NCBI GenBank assembly: GCA_027491085.1
Contig: JAIXWW010000009.1
Coordinates: 62,001 to 126,000 of the forward strand
Reading direction: 5' to 3'
Source of the DNA: Bacteroidota bacterium
Lineage (GTDB): Bacteria > Bacteroidota > Bacteroidia > UKL13-3
DNA length: 64,000 nt
How positions within the stretch are numbered: the stretch's first letter is position 1; each line of letters opens with the position of its first letter. Positions 35,889 to 44,937 of this stretch are shown here, piece after piece. A model generated the notes under the pieces. It worked only from the letters and a program-made list of their open reading frames with translations. It made no database searches and was not told the DNA's origin. A program made the position numbers and the translations under genes.

Positions 35889-36919
35889 TATGGTTGAAAT
35901 GGCGTAAAGTAAGTGAATGAAGCAAAATCTAACCCAACGCGTGTAGCACCCGAAGTACCAGGCTGAGCCAATAACAAGAACTGAACATTGCTAATTCTAT
36001 CCAATTCTTTTTTACCGTTTCTATCGGTATTTCCAAATCCTCCAGATGTTGAAATTTTGGTATCATCATACGAGAAACTAACTAATTTCCATCCTAACCA
36101 ATCTACTTTCATTCGGTAATTATATGTTCCTTCTTCAGCTGGTTGGTAAGTGCCATCTAAGTTATCATCTTCTTGAAACTCTACACTTAACTCCGATTTG
36201 TTATCGCCCCAACCATATACATAAGCATTAAAGAAAACTTTTTTAGGATTATCGGTTGCAAACTTAAAGTAGTTATCGGTTGTACCTTGACTAATTTTGG
36301 CGCTTAAAGCCATTCCACAAATAAATAAACTGGCAGTTGGCCCATGATTTCCAGCTAGCACAAAAAACCTTGTTTTCTCTGCAGGCGATGTTCCAGAATA
36401 ATTAACTGATGTAGAATTATATGATTGTTGACCTTCTGTAAAGGTATTATAAGCGCGTTGTGGACTTTCAAAATCATCAATTAAAATATCAACTGTGGGA
36501 GTTGGCCTAGCGCCAATAACTGTAATGGTATCTGAATACAAAGTATCAGGGTAATCTTCAAAAGTCATTCGTGCTACTACAGGTTCATTTTTTCTAAAAA
36601 ATGGTGCAAAAGTAATGCTGCCATTCCAAGTAATTTGGTTAGCTGAAAAATCTTTATCGTTACCTGTAAACACTTTACGTGCACCACTATTTAAACCAAT
36701 AATTTCAATAGTCCAATTAGTTCTTATAGACAATTTAGTAGCATAAACTACTGTGTTTCCAACGCTAAAATCAGGTGTTTTATTTGAGGCCCTTAAAGGC
36801 TCAAGCACTTTAAATTCACCAAAAATATCAACCAACTCAGGCCCTTCAATGGCGGTTTCTTTTTTACACGATGATATAGCTATCAAAGTAAATAGGGCTA
36901 TGTATAATATATTTTTCAT
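35888..36919 (-). CDS. surface lipoprotein of the glucan operon, unrecognised family
   Basis: A lipoprotein signal (MKNILYIALFTLIAISSC, then KKE) opens a 343-residue protein. After an N-terminal Ig-like segment (about 30-130, WTIEIIGLNSGARKVF), a domain starting at ILIDDFESPQRAYN runs to the end. It has the strand order of a jelly-roll (FFNAYVYGWGDNKSELSVEFQEDD, YRMKVDWLGWKLVSFSYDD, FLLLAQPGTSGATRVGLDFASF). This resembles SusE/SusF- or SGBP-type proteins in layout only. Acidic residues in QEDDNLDG may bind calcium. It lies 11 bases after one barrel gene and overlaps the next lipoprotein gene by one base. Glycan capture is inferred from context. Confidence 0.65.
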   Translation of the reverse strand: MKNILYIALFTLIAISSCKKETAIEGPELVDIFGEFKVLEPLRASNKTPDFSVGNTVVYATKLSIRTNWTIEIIGLNSGARKVFTGNDKDFSANQITWNGSITFAPFFRKNEPVVARMTFEDYPDTLYSDTITVIGARPTPTVDILIDDFESPQRAYNTFTEGQQSYNSTSVNYSGTSPAEKTRFFVLAGNHGPTASLFICGMALSAKISQGTTDNYFKFATDNPKKVFFNAYVYGWGDNKSELSVEFQEDDNLDGTYQPAEEGTYNYRMKVDWLGWKLVSFSYDDTKISTSGGFGNTDRNGKKELDRISNVQFLLLAQPGTSGATRVGLDFASFTYFTPFQP

Positions 36920-36930
36920 GTATGTTTTTA

Positions 36931-38652
36931 TTAAAAGAATAAGTTATAAAGAACAGCTAATTTGTTAATGTTATATTGGTTATCGGCCAATAATTTATTG
37001 TTCCAATCAGCTTGCTGGTATTGAACTTTTAAACAATTGTTTTTGCTAAATTGATAATTGACTCCACCTAACAAAATGGTTTCTTGTAAATCGGCATTGA
37101 ATGATCTGTAGAAAATAATTTCATTGTACGAATTACGTTGCGCCAAGAACTCATTACCTTTTGCATTTAATAAAATACCTGCTAACTGAATTTCAAGATT
37201 TGGTATAATTTCATACTCAGCACCTACTTTTATTTGTGTTGATTTCAAATCAATTTTATCAATCCCTTCAGTACCTATTCTGCTTGTATTTTGTTGTTTT
37301 GCAAATACACCTACATGTACTTTCTTTTTACCTTTGTATAGTTCATTTAAACCTAAATCAACCATTATTTCTAAATTGGTAAAATCTCTTAAAGCAGTAG
37401 TTCCTTGTCCTGTAATTTCGTTATAAACAGCAGCACTTCCATTTACTTTTAGTAAGTTTTTATTACTATGATTCCAACCAAATTTAACATCAGCACCTTG
37501 GCGATTTGGAGTTGCTTTTCCGTAAGGTAACATATTTTCATAAGCAGGGTTATAATCTCTTAAATTAGGACTCAAAAACATGTTGTAATAATTACCATCG
37601 GTTAAAACTGAAAGAATGGTTACTGGCCTAGCCGATTCACGGTTGGTGTAATAAGGATATTCGCTGGCAATAGCATTAAAATCAACTCTTCTGCTTTGTG
37701 CTCCAACACTTCTAAAAGTAGTTTCAACACTGCGAAGGTTAACACCAATATTCCAAGTGCTTTTTTTGTTTTGAACTTGAATACCTCCATCCATAAACAT
37801 ACCATCTTTAACAGTTGGTGCATTAGCCATGTTTTTAAAATTAACATTCGATTGACCAAACTCGCCACCTAAGTCAACTTTATAGTTATTCAATACTAAA
37901 TTTTCTTTTATTTCAAAAGAGTTCACGCTATTGTTAAACAATGCATTGCTAAACATAGCCGAGTTTTCTACATCAAAAGTATTGGTATAATTATAAGCTA
38001 TACTCAATTGTTTAAACATTTTTGCTTGAATGGTGCTTCCTGCAAAAAGTCTGTCAGGACTACTAAAATAATCCGTTTGGCGATTTTTAGTAATTAAACC
38101 TGTTACATGAATATGGTTTAGGTATTTGTTAAAATCAAAGCCCACATCGGCAGTTGCTCCTTGTTGGCGCCATGAGTTTTGACCATAAAACTTATCGTAA
38201 TTAATTACTTCGGTAAATGTATTGAAAGCCGCAGGATTATTTTGACTTAACTCACCATTGTTATTAAACAAAGTATATTCAGTCATACGGGTGTTTAAAT
38301 CGCCCACTTGGTATTTTATGCGGTTAAACATCAAGCCACGTAAATACAGCTCACGTAGGTTAAAAATAATTCCACCACCCCAAAATCCATTTATTTCGTT
38401 TTGAACACGGGTGATGGCTTTTATTTCAGTATTTTCTGATGGGCGAATATGAAAACCCAAATCAAATAAAGTTCCGCCAACCATTTGCTTGCGGGCAGTA
38501 GTAGTATCTTTGTCAATTAATTTACCACTTAAACTACTATTATTTAAAGTAAACCTTCCTGAGCCAAAAAAATCTATCTTTTTTTCTTGCGCTTTTATTG
38601 CCAAAGGCAATAAACCCAAACACAGAAATAGGTATGTATAAAAATGCTTCAT
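36931..38652 (-). CDS. outer-membrane beta-barrel protein of the glucan operon (unrecognised family, barrel 2)
   Basis: I do not recognise a named family. The product has a signal peptide (MKHFYTYLFLCLGLLPLAIKAQ, which fixes the start at 38652) and about 570 residues. These alternate between amphipathic strands and Asn/Gly-rich turns, and the protein ends with KLAVLYNLFF, an aromatic C-terminal strand typical of BAM-inserted barrels. There is no carboxypeptidase-like regulatory domain, no plug and no TonB box, so it is not a SusC transporter. Length would allow about 20 strands. It begins 1 base after the stop of the other barrel gene and is followed by a lipoprotein gene. Its role may be to pass glucan fragments through the outer membrane. 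Confidence 0.7.
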   Translation of the reverse strand: MKHFYTYLFLCLGLLPLAIKAQEKKIDFFGSGRFTLNNSSLSGKLIDKDTTTARKQMVGGTLFDLGFHIRPSENTEIKAITRVQNEINGFWGGGIIFNLRELYLRGLMFNRIKYQVGDLNTRMTEYTLFNNNGELSQNNPAAFNTFTEVINYDKFYGQNSWRQQGATADVGFDFNKYLNHIHVTGLITKNRQTDYFSSPDRLFAGSTIQAKMFKQLSIAYNYTNTFDVENSAMFSNALFNNSVNSFEIKENLVLNNYKVDLGGEFGQSNVNFKNMANAPTVKDGMFMDGGIQVQNKKSTWNIGVNLRSVETTFRSVGAQSRRVDFNAIASEYPYYTNRESARPVTILSVLTDGNYYNMFLSPNLRDYNPAYENMLPYGKATPNRQGADVKFGWNHSNKNLLKVNGSAAVYNEITGQGTTALRDFTNLEIMVDLGLNELYKGKKKVHVGVFAKQQNTSRIGTEGIDKIDLKSTQIKVGAEYEIIPNLEIQLAGILLNAKGNEFLAQRNSYNEIIFYRSFNADLQETILLGGVNYQFSKNNCLKVQYQQADWNNKLLADNQYNINKLAVLYNLFF

Positions 38653-38653
38653 G

Positions 38654-40579
38654 TTAAAAATATAATTTAAGTTCAATGGTTGTTTCTGTTCCTTTAATAT
38701 TGTCTTTTACAAAACTTTTGTCTTCTTGGCTAAACCAACGTCTTCTAATGTATAAGTTGGTATTTTTTGCTACTGCTAAATCTAATCCCAAGCCAAATAA
38801 ATTAGATTCTTGGTTAATGGCTGCGTTAACTGCGCTTCCCAATTTTCCATCCACATTATCACCCTTGTTTAATTGACTATTTCCTGTAATGTATTCTTTA
38901 CCAAATGTGGTTATTAAACTGATGTCTTTATTTACCAAAAAAATGGCATCAAACTCGTGGTAAGTAGTGCGTAAATAAGCCTTGCTGCTAAATTCAGGAA
39001 TAAAGCTAAAATCGGATTGTGCTGAACCAAATGAACCCACATATAACAAATAAAAAGGGAGCAAAGGAAAGTTCACTTTTTGTTTTACTTGAACTTGCAG
39101 CATGTTAAAGTTGGTAAGTGTTTTAGGCATTCCCAACGAGTTGGTATCGGTTATTTCCATTGATTGAGAAAAACCTCGGAAGTAAGAAGTCCAATTGCTA
39201 TAAGCGCCCACATTATTTACAAAAGGTACAAAACGCGAAAAAGGCAAAGCATTAATTTTATGACCAAAAGCCAATGAGCGTCCCATTGATTTTATCTCGC
39301 TCGAAACCATATTGCCCACATTAATTTTGGTGCTTTTTGTGATATCTAACCAAAAGTTAAAACTAAAACCTTTGCGGTTATTACTTATTTGACCAACATC
39401 GGTAATAGAGCCTGCAAAGTTGCTTATTCCGCCACTTCCGCCAGTTGATGAACCCGTTTGGTTAACTGAAGCTGAACTTAAAAATGCAGTATTTGAACTT
39501 AAAAAATTACCATAATAATTTACAAACTGAGGACTCATATAAAATCCTTCAATATCAAAAGGAATTTTTGTGATTTTAGCAGGCGTTTTAATTTTGACTC
39601 TTACTGCCTCGCCCCAACCATCGTTTTGAATTTTTGAATACAATTGTCCGCGACCAAACTCAGCAGATAAATCAAAACCTTTGTAAGTTAAATCGTAAGA
39701 TATGGTTTGCAATTGAATTCCTGCCTCTTCGGTAGCCAATGAATCTAAAAACGAAGTGTAGTTCATGGTATTGAAGCTAATGGTTTGGTTTTTCATTTGT
39801 TTGCGCAATCTAAAACCAACAGTGTATGCTGGAATTCTACTACCAATTACTGCTTGTGTTGGAGTAACACCATATAAAAAACGGAAAGAAAAATTATGTG
39901 GCAATTCATTTCCATCTATCATCATTCCTTTAAAAGCTTGCATTCCAAAACGCATATCGCGGCTAATATTTCCATTTTCAAAATAGTTGGAAGCCCTATC
40001 GAACGATACTGAATTATTTTCCCAAGGATAACGCTCGTAAATGCTGTAACGTTGATAACCAACAAAACTACTAAAAAGCATTCCGCTCATATCAGTCCAA
40101 TTGATACCGCCCATGTGAGCCGTAAATTTACCAACATCAGTTTGAATACTTCCTGTTAAGTTAATTCCTAAATTTAAATTAATTGGGCTATTGCCTGGAT
40201 TGCCTGAAAAATTGTGGTATAAAGCATAGTCCATTCCAATATAAGTTTTTGAAGTTGGCTGAACCGACAAGTTCAATAGCATTAATGGCGGATCGCGGTA
40301 AACATCGCCCGATCCTAAAATAAATGGTGGAGCACTAGCGTATGCATTTCCTGGAATTACCACAAATGGCTGCTCAAGGTCTCGATTGATACCAAAAAAT
40401 CGGTAGTAACCACTTACATTTAATTTTTTAAGCGGAGCCAAACCCGGAGGGCCACTAGCAATTAGCTTGCTTAGAAAGCTGCTATCGCTGGTTTGAGCAA
40501 AACTATAAAGGTTACCAAGACCTAATAGCAGCAAAAACAAAAGGCATAAAATTCGGTTGAAATTGTAAAATGTTTTCAA
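38654..40579 (-). CDS. outer-membrane beta-barrel protein of the glucan operon (unrecognised family, barrel 1)
   Basis: This is the first gene of the operon. It has a signal peptide (ILCLLFLLLLGLGNLYSFAQ) and 641 residues rich in amphipathic strands, ending in the aromatic strand GTETTIELKLYF. The mature N-terminus holds a short Gly/Pro/Leu linker (LIASGPPGLAPLKKL) before the first strand LNVSGYYRFFGINRD. A Ser/Gly-rich loop (SVNQTGSSTGGSGG) lies near residue 380. It has neither plug nor TonB box. It is not clearly homologous to barrel 2, though both show the same overall style. I place it in the outer membrane and infer a transport or scaffold role from the operon. Confidence 0.7.
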   Translation of the reverse strand: MKTFYNFNRILCLLFLLLLGLGNLYSFAQTSDSSFLSKLIASGPPGLAPLKKLNVSGYYRFFGINRDLEQPFVVIPGNAYASAPPFILGSGDVYRDPPLMLLNLSVQPTSKTYIGMDYALYHNFSGNPGNSPINLNLGINLTGSIQTDVGKFTAHMGGINWTDMSGMLFSSFVGYQRYSIYERYPWENNSVSFDRASNYFENGNISRDMRFGMQAFKGMMIDGNELPHNFSFRFLYGVTPTQAVIGSRIPAYTVGFRLRKQMKNQTISFNTMNYTSFLDSLATEEAGIQLQTISYDLTYKGFDLSAEFGRGQLYSKIQNDGWGEAVRVKIKTPAKITKIPFDIEGFYMSPQFVNYYGNFLSSNTAFLSSASVNQTGSSTGGSGGISNFAGSITDVGQISNNRKGFSFNFWLDITKSTKINVGNMVSSEIKSMGRSLAFGHKINALPFSRFVPFVNNVGAYSNWTSYFRGFSQSMEITDTNSLGMPKTLTNFNMLQVQVKQKVNFPLLPFYLLYVGSFGSAQSDFSFIPEFSSKAYLRTTYHEFDAIFLVNKDISLITTFGKEYITGNSQLNKGDNVDGKLGSAVNAAINQESNLFGLGLDLAVAKNTNLYIRRRWFSQEDKSFVKDNIKGTETTIELKLYF

Positions 40580-40685
40580 ATTCTATAATTTATGAAAAAC
40601 GAATATATCTTGTAATTTAACAAAACAAATTTTTAGGCACCCAACTAGCATACTTCACCCAATGAGCACAAACCAAAATGCTACA

Positions 40686-40699
40686 ACATTGCTACTACA
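40686..40699 (-). promoter_or_regulatory. shared regulon motif upstream of the glucan operon
   Basis: ACATTGCTACTACA (plus strand) recurs exactly at 48032-48045 upstream of the CBM-repeat gene. A TTCACC element lies 32 bases away here and 34 bases away there. Distance to the start codon is 107 bases here and 116 there. A CAAA (TTTG on the minus strand) immediately follows in both. It could be an operator or a conserved start of the transcript. Confidence 0.6.
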
Positions 40700-40760
40700 C
40701 AAACTCGCAAATAATTGTAAATAAATAATTTAAATAAATTTTATTTTTCCAATATTTTAT

Positions 40761-40768
40761 TATTTTTG
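40761..40768 (+). promoter_or_regulatory. -7 box TATTTTTG for the propeller regulator
   Basis: This exact match to TAnnTTTG ends 10 bases before the regulator's ATG at 40779. The -33 position shows only a T-rich stretch. The leader would be just a few bases long. Confidence 0.5.
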
Positions 40769-40778
40769 ACCAATTAGC

Positions 40779-43664
40779 ATGCATAAATTTTACTCGTTTT
40801 TAAACAAAAAATTATTCGTTTTAGGATTTATTCTTGTTTTGTGGTTCCCCATTTGGGCTCAAAACATGACTGCTATTCCTATGATAAAAAATTATCCTAA
40901 AACCACTTACAATGGTGGCACACAAACTTGGGATATTTGTGAATCGAACAATGGCTTGGTGTTTTTTGCGAATAACGATGGCTTGTTACTGTTTGATGGG
41001 AATAAATTTTCAAAACATCCATTGCCTAAAAATACCATTTTACGCTCCATTTACTTCGATGGCAATAAAAACAGATTGTATGCAGGCGGCCAAAACGAAA
41101 TTGGTTATTTTCAAATAAATACAAATGGCTCACTTCAATTTATTTCATTGGCAAATTTATTACCTATTGGTTTTAAAGGCTTTGAAGATGTTTGGGGAAT
41201 TAAAGAGTTAAATAATAATATTTATTTTCAAACCAGCGGACAAGTTTTTATTTACGATGGACAATCCATTACAACTATCAGTCCTTCAGATAATTCACTT
41301 GAGAACTTGTATAAGGTTAGCAACAGATTATTACTTACAGATGTATTAGGAAATATATTTGAATTAAAAGGCAGCAAAGTGCTAAAACTAATAAACGAAA
41401 GCCGACTTGATATTTCATCTATTTTACCTTATCAAAATAATAAATTACTGATTACCACCTACAAAAATGGCGTTTTCATTTTAAACAACAATACTATTAC
41501 AAAAGCAAATTTTGATGACAACATACTAAAAACCAACAGAATATACAGAGCTTGTGCTTATGGAAATTTTTATATTTTAGCAAGTAATAGAGCTGGGGTT
41601 TATTTTTTAGATAGCAGCGGAAAAATATTGAACAATATTGATATCAAAGATGGCTTACAAAACAACAATGTGCTATCGGTTTATAAAGATAAAAACAACA
41701 ATATTTGGCTCGGACTAGACAATGGAATTGACTTAATACGACTCAATTATCCATTTGGATACATTCAACCTGATGGGCTGCTAAAAGGCACTGGATATAC
41801 TTTAGCCGAATACAATAACAACTATTATTTTGGAACCAATAATGGCTTGTATGTTCGCGCTAAAGCAGATAATTCGGCAGATGCATTTCAATTAGTAACC
41901 AATACTGAGGGACAAGTTTGGTGGGTGCAGCAAATCAATGGAAAACTATTTGCCTGCCATCATGAAGGTTTATTTGAAATAAATGGCACTTCAGCAATAA
42001 AAATAGCAGATACCCGTGGTTGTTGGAAATTAGTTTCTCTTGAAAAACATCCAGGCTACTATTTAATGGGTACTTACAATGGTTTGAGTTTGTTTAAATG
42101 GGAAAATAATAGTTTGGTTTTTGTTACCAAATTAAGCAGGTTTAAAGAATCGAGTAGGTTTATAGAAGAAGATGAAGCTGGAAATATTTGGGTTGGACAT
42201 CCATATAAAGGAATTTACAAAATAAAGATTAGCAATGACTTACAAAGTGCGCAACAAGTGCGTTTGTATAACAGTAAAGATGGATTGCCAAACGAAACAG
42301 AAAATTATGTTTTCACTACCGATTTGGGTTTAAGCTTTACCACAAGCAAAGGCGTTTATAAATACAGAGCTGATTTAGATAAATTTGAATTGTTTAAAAC
42401 CTTTGCTTCGCAACTTGATACCTCAAAAGCTTACAAACGCTTATTCAATGGTAAAAACGGAAATATTTGGTTTATTAATGACCAAGAAATTGGCTATTTA
42501 AAACCTAATTATAATGGTGTGGATTACGCATATTCGAAAGTAGTATTGCCAAAATTAGATCAAAACTTAGTAGGTGGCTTTGACTTTTTAAACGAATGTA
42601 GTGATGGTAATTTATTTATTGGCGTTGAAACTGGTTTTGTAAATATTAATTTGAAGCAAATAAAAAAGTTTGTTCAACAGCCTCCAACAGTTTTATTGAC
42701 CAATATTTCATCGTTAACTCAATTAGATTCAGTTTATTACAGGTATGTTTCAAACACCTCAGAAGTATTGGATATTAATGACCGATCAATTGAATTTTCG
42801 TTTAGTTCGCCCAATGCTTATTTTTATAAAGATTTATCTTTTTCGAGTTATTTAGAAGGTTGGGAAAAAACTTGGTCGCCTTGGAAACCAACCGATTCGA
42901 GGGAATTTAGCCGCCTTTCTTATGGCGATTATGTATTTCATATTAAAGCTAAATGTATGGGCTTAGAAGGCCCGGAAACGGTTATTAAAATACACATTCC
43001 GGCACCATGGTATTGGACCAAATTCGCTAAGTTCTTCTACATGTTAATTGCCTTATTTGTAGTACTTTTAATCGGTTTTTTCCCCCAAATGTTGGTGCGT
43101 AAAAAAGCCTCAAGAGTTATTGCAGAAAAAGACAACCATTTTAAACAACAAACCGAATTATTGCGCTTAGAAAAAGAACATCAAGAAAAAGAATTGATTG
43201 AACTAAAAAACCAACAATTACAACGAGAATTAGAACACCAAGCTAAAGAATTGGCTTCTAGTACCATGCATATTGTTCAAAAAAGCGAAAAATTGCTTTC
43301 TATCAAAGATAAACTGAAACGAATTTCGCAAATAAGCAACGACCCTAAAATAAAACCAGAAATTAGTGAGTTGATTAAAGATATAGATAACGACACTTTA
43401 ATAGATAAAGATTGGGAAAAATTTGAGTTGTATTTTAACAATATACACGAAAGTTTTACCAAAAGTTTAAAAGCCAAATTCCCAGTACTTTCGGCCAACG
43501 ACATAAAAATGTGTGCTTATTTGCGAATGAATTTATCAACCAAAGAAATTGCTTCTATATTAAATATTTCTACCCGTGGTGTTGAAATCAGTCGTTATCG
43601 ATTACGCAAAAAAATGGAACTTGATGCAGGGACCAATTTAACCGATTATTTGTCAAGACTTTAA
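40779..43664 (+). CDS. one-component beta-propeller/Y_Y_Y/LuxR-type HTH sensor-regulator of the glucan operon
   Basis: This 961-residue protein combines sensor and DNA-binding parts without a histidine kinase. A signal sequence (LFVLGFILVLWFPIWAQ) leads to a periplasmic double propeller of reg_prop repeats (for example NNIWLGLDNGIDLIRL, GNIWVGHPYKGIYKIKI; about 40-640). A Y_Y_Y domain follows (about 655-745, SYLEGWEKTWSPW). One membrane helix lies near 752-772, then a coiled coil rich in Glu/Gln/Leu (about 785-835). The C-terminal HTH ends it (LSTKEIASILNISTRGVEISRYRLRKKM, about 920-950). Such regulators sense an oligosaccharide outside and activate their locus from the membrane. It is divergent from the glucan operon with a 199-base shared control region. 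Confidence 0.9.
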   Translation: MHKFYSFLNKKLFVLGFILVLWFPIWAQNMTAIPMIKNYPKTTYNGGTQTWDICESNNGLVFFANNDGLLLFDGNKFSKHPLPKNTILRSIYFDGNKNRLYAGGQNEIGYFQINTNGSLQFISLANLLPIGFKGFEDVWGIKELNNNIYFQTSGQVFIYDGQSITTISPSDNSLENLYKVSNRLLLTDVLGNIFELKGSKVLKLINESRLDISSILPYQNNKLLITTYKNGVFILNNNTITKANFDDNILKTNRIYRACAYGNFYILASNRAGVYFLDSSGKILNNIDIKDGLQNNNVLSVYKDKNNNIWLGLDNGIDLIRLNYPFGYIQPDGLLKGTGYTLAEYNNNYYFGTNNGLYVRAKADNSADAFQLVTNTEGQVWWVQQINGKLFACHHEGLFEINGTSAIKIADTRGCWKLVSLEKHPGYYLMGTYNGLSLFKWENNSLVFVTKLSRFKESSRFIEEDEAGNIWVGHPYKGIYKIKISNDLQSAQQVRLYNSKDGLPNETENYVFTTDLGLSFTTSKGVYKYRADLDKFELFKTFASQLDTSKAYKRLFNGKNGNIWFINDQEIGYLKPNYNGVDYAYSKVVLPKLDQNLVGGFDFLNECSDGNLFIGVETGFVNINLKQIKKFVQQPPTVLLTNISSLTQLDSVYYRYVSNTSEVLDINDRSIEFSFSSPNAYFYKDLSFSSYLEGWEKTWSPWKPTDSREFSRLSYGDYVFHIKAKCMGLEGPETVIKIHIPAPWYWTKFAKFFYMLIALFVVLLIGFFPQMLVRKKASRVIAEKDNHFKQQTELLRLEKEHQEKELIELKNQQLQRELEHQAKELASSTMHIVQKSEKLLSIKDKLKRISQISNDPKIKPEISELIKDIDNDTLIDKDWEKFELYFNNIHESFTKSLKAKFPVLSANDIKMCAYLRMNLSTKEIASILNISTRGVEISRYRLRKKMELDAGTNLTDYLSRL

Positions 43665-43676
43665 AACAAACAACTA

Positions 43677-44060
43677 TTACAGTACTAACTCTTCAAATAA
43701 TCGTTGGGCAGTTTTTTCTAAATCAGAACATAAACCTGGGTGTGGACGTGATAGCTGAATAGCTGAGCTTCTAACCGCTGTAAGCCATCTAAACCTTGAT
43801 GGCACATCTAATTCAGCAATAGGACTGCTATTTTTTATGCCATGTGCAATATTAGCTAACGATTGTAAATTCAAGTTAATTTGTTCAAAATCAATTTTTT
43901 CTGAAAAAACTAATAGTTTAGCTTCATTTACGGCATAATGCACTTTTATAAAATTGGCTTTTTTACAAAATAAAATAATGCCCACGTTTACAAATTCTTC
44001 GCGTTCAATAACCGGCAAAACACGAATTACCGCATATTCATATATGTGATTATCTTGCAT
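43677..44060 (-). CDS. DUF3037 protein paired with a HipA-like kinase
   Basis: This 127-residue cytoplasmic protein matches DUF3037 by its opening (YEYAVIRVLPVIEREEFVNVGIILFC) and by FRWLTAVRSSAIQLSRPHPGLCSDLEKT towards the end. The function of the family is not known to me. Its start lies 11 bases inside the end of the upstream HipA-like gene, so the two are translated from one message. The pair is common as a unit in bacteria, which suggests partner proteins. It ends 12 bases from the convergent regulator gene and is unrelated to the glucan operon by strand and content. Confidence 0.85.
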   Translation of the reverse strand: MQDNHIYEYAVIRVLPVIEREEFVNVGIILFCKKANFIKVHYAVNEAKLLVFSEKIDFEQINLNLQSLANIAHGIKNSSPIAELDVPSRFRWLTAVRSSAIQLSRPHPGLCSDLEKTAQRLFEELVL

Positions 44061-44829
44061 TTTGAGCTTCGTTTATAAAAATGTGAGAATGATTTAAGCG
44101 AGTAACCAAAAACTGTAAATACATGTTTTTCAACTCATCAGGAGTTTTATGAGTATCGTTCCAAATCAACCATTCGGCAGGAATTAAATTTACAATTTCA
44201 GTAAGTTTACCAACCGTTAAAACCTTTTTTATTTCCTCGTCAACTTGGGTTAATTCTGTAGCCTGTGGCAATAAAACATGGCTTTTAATAATGGCAAAAG
44301 GTGTTTTAGCAGCATTTTCCCAATCAGTTCCTGAATGGTGAAAATAAAAACTTGCCCCATGATCAATTAACCATAATTCCCTATTAAACAGCAACATATT
44401 AGTATTTCTAAATGTTCTATCCATATTGGTAATAAACGAATCCAGCCAAACTATTTTGGAAGCTAAGTGGGGTTCAATGGTTTTTACTGCTGGATCAAAA
44501 TTAATGGAACCTGATAAGAAATGTAAGGCTAAATTAAGCCCTTTGCTAGCCTTCAATAAATCTTGAATTTCTTCGTCAGCCTCGGTTTGTCCAAAGGCTT
44601 CATGCAAATTAGCAAACACCAATTCTGGCACTTTTAAACCCAAGGCACGGGCAATTTCGCCACCTAATAACTCGGCTACTAACACTTTGGTACCATGGCC
44701 AGAACCATTAAATTTGAGTACATATTTAAAATTGTCATCTGCTTCGGCCAAAGCTGGCAAAGAGCCTCCTTCACGCAGAGGCGTTATATAACGTGTAATA
44801 GTTACAGTTCTCAGAATAGGTATAGTCAT
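44050..44829 (-). CDS. HipA-like kinase-fold protein
   Basis: This 259-residue protein has the HipA-type kinase fold. A nucleotide-binding part contains YVLKFNGSGHGTKVLVAELLGGEIARALGL. A catalytic segment IVWLDSFITNMDRTFRNTNMLL is followed by LWLIDHGASFYFH, which correspond to the catalytic Asp-Arg-Asn and metal-binding Asp motifs of HipA kinases. Compared with HipA (about 440 residues) it lacks the N-terminal subdomain, and no HipB-like antitoxin is encoded beside it. Instead it overlaps a DUF3037 gene by 11 bases. It may phosphorylate a protein target, but no toxin activity is shown by the sequence. Confidence 0.82.
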   Translation of the reverse strand: MTIPILRTVTITRYITPLREGGSLPALAEADDNFKYVLKFNGSGHGTKVLVAELLGGEIARALGLKVPELVFANLHEAFGQTEADEEIQDLLKASKGLNLALHFLSGSINFDPAVKTIEPHLASKIVWLDSFITNMDRTFRNTNMLLFNRELWLIDHGASFYFHHSGTDWENAAKTPFAIIKSHVLLPQATELTQVDEEIKKVLTVGKLTEIVNLIPAEWLIWNDTHKTPDELKNMYLQFLVTRLNHSHIFINEAQNAR

Positions 44830-44886
44830 TAAAGATTGGTGTATATAAATACGGTGTCAAAAGTAGTATATATTTTAAAAAGAAAA

Positions 44887-44906
44887 AGGCCGGATTGCTC
44901 CAGCCT
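44887..44906 (-). terminator. terminator after the CBM-repeat gene
   Basis: Read on the minus strand, AGGCTGGA-GCAA-TCCGGCCT forms an 8-position stem with one internal mismatch and is followed by TTTTTCT. It lies about 30 bases past the stop of the 992-residue T9SS protein. Confidence 0.75.
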
Positions 44907-44937
44907 AATTCTTACTATTATATATAAAACTTGAAAA

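Noticed and set aside
29351..40579. Reading the barrel genes as a SusC/SusD pair
   Set aside because: There is no carboxypeptidase-like domain, plug or TonB box in either barrel, and the lipoproteins lack the helical TPR-like SusD pattern.
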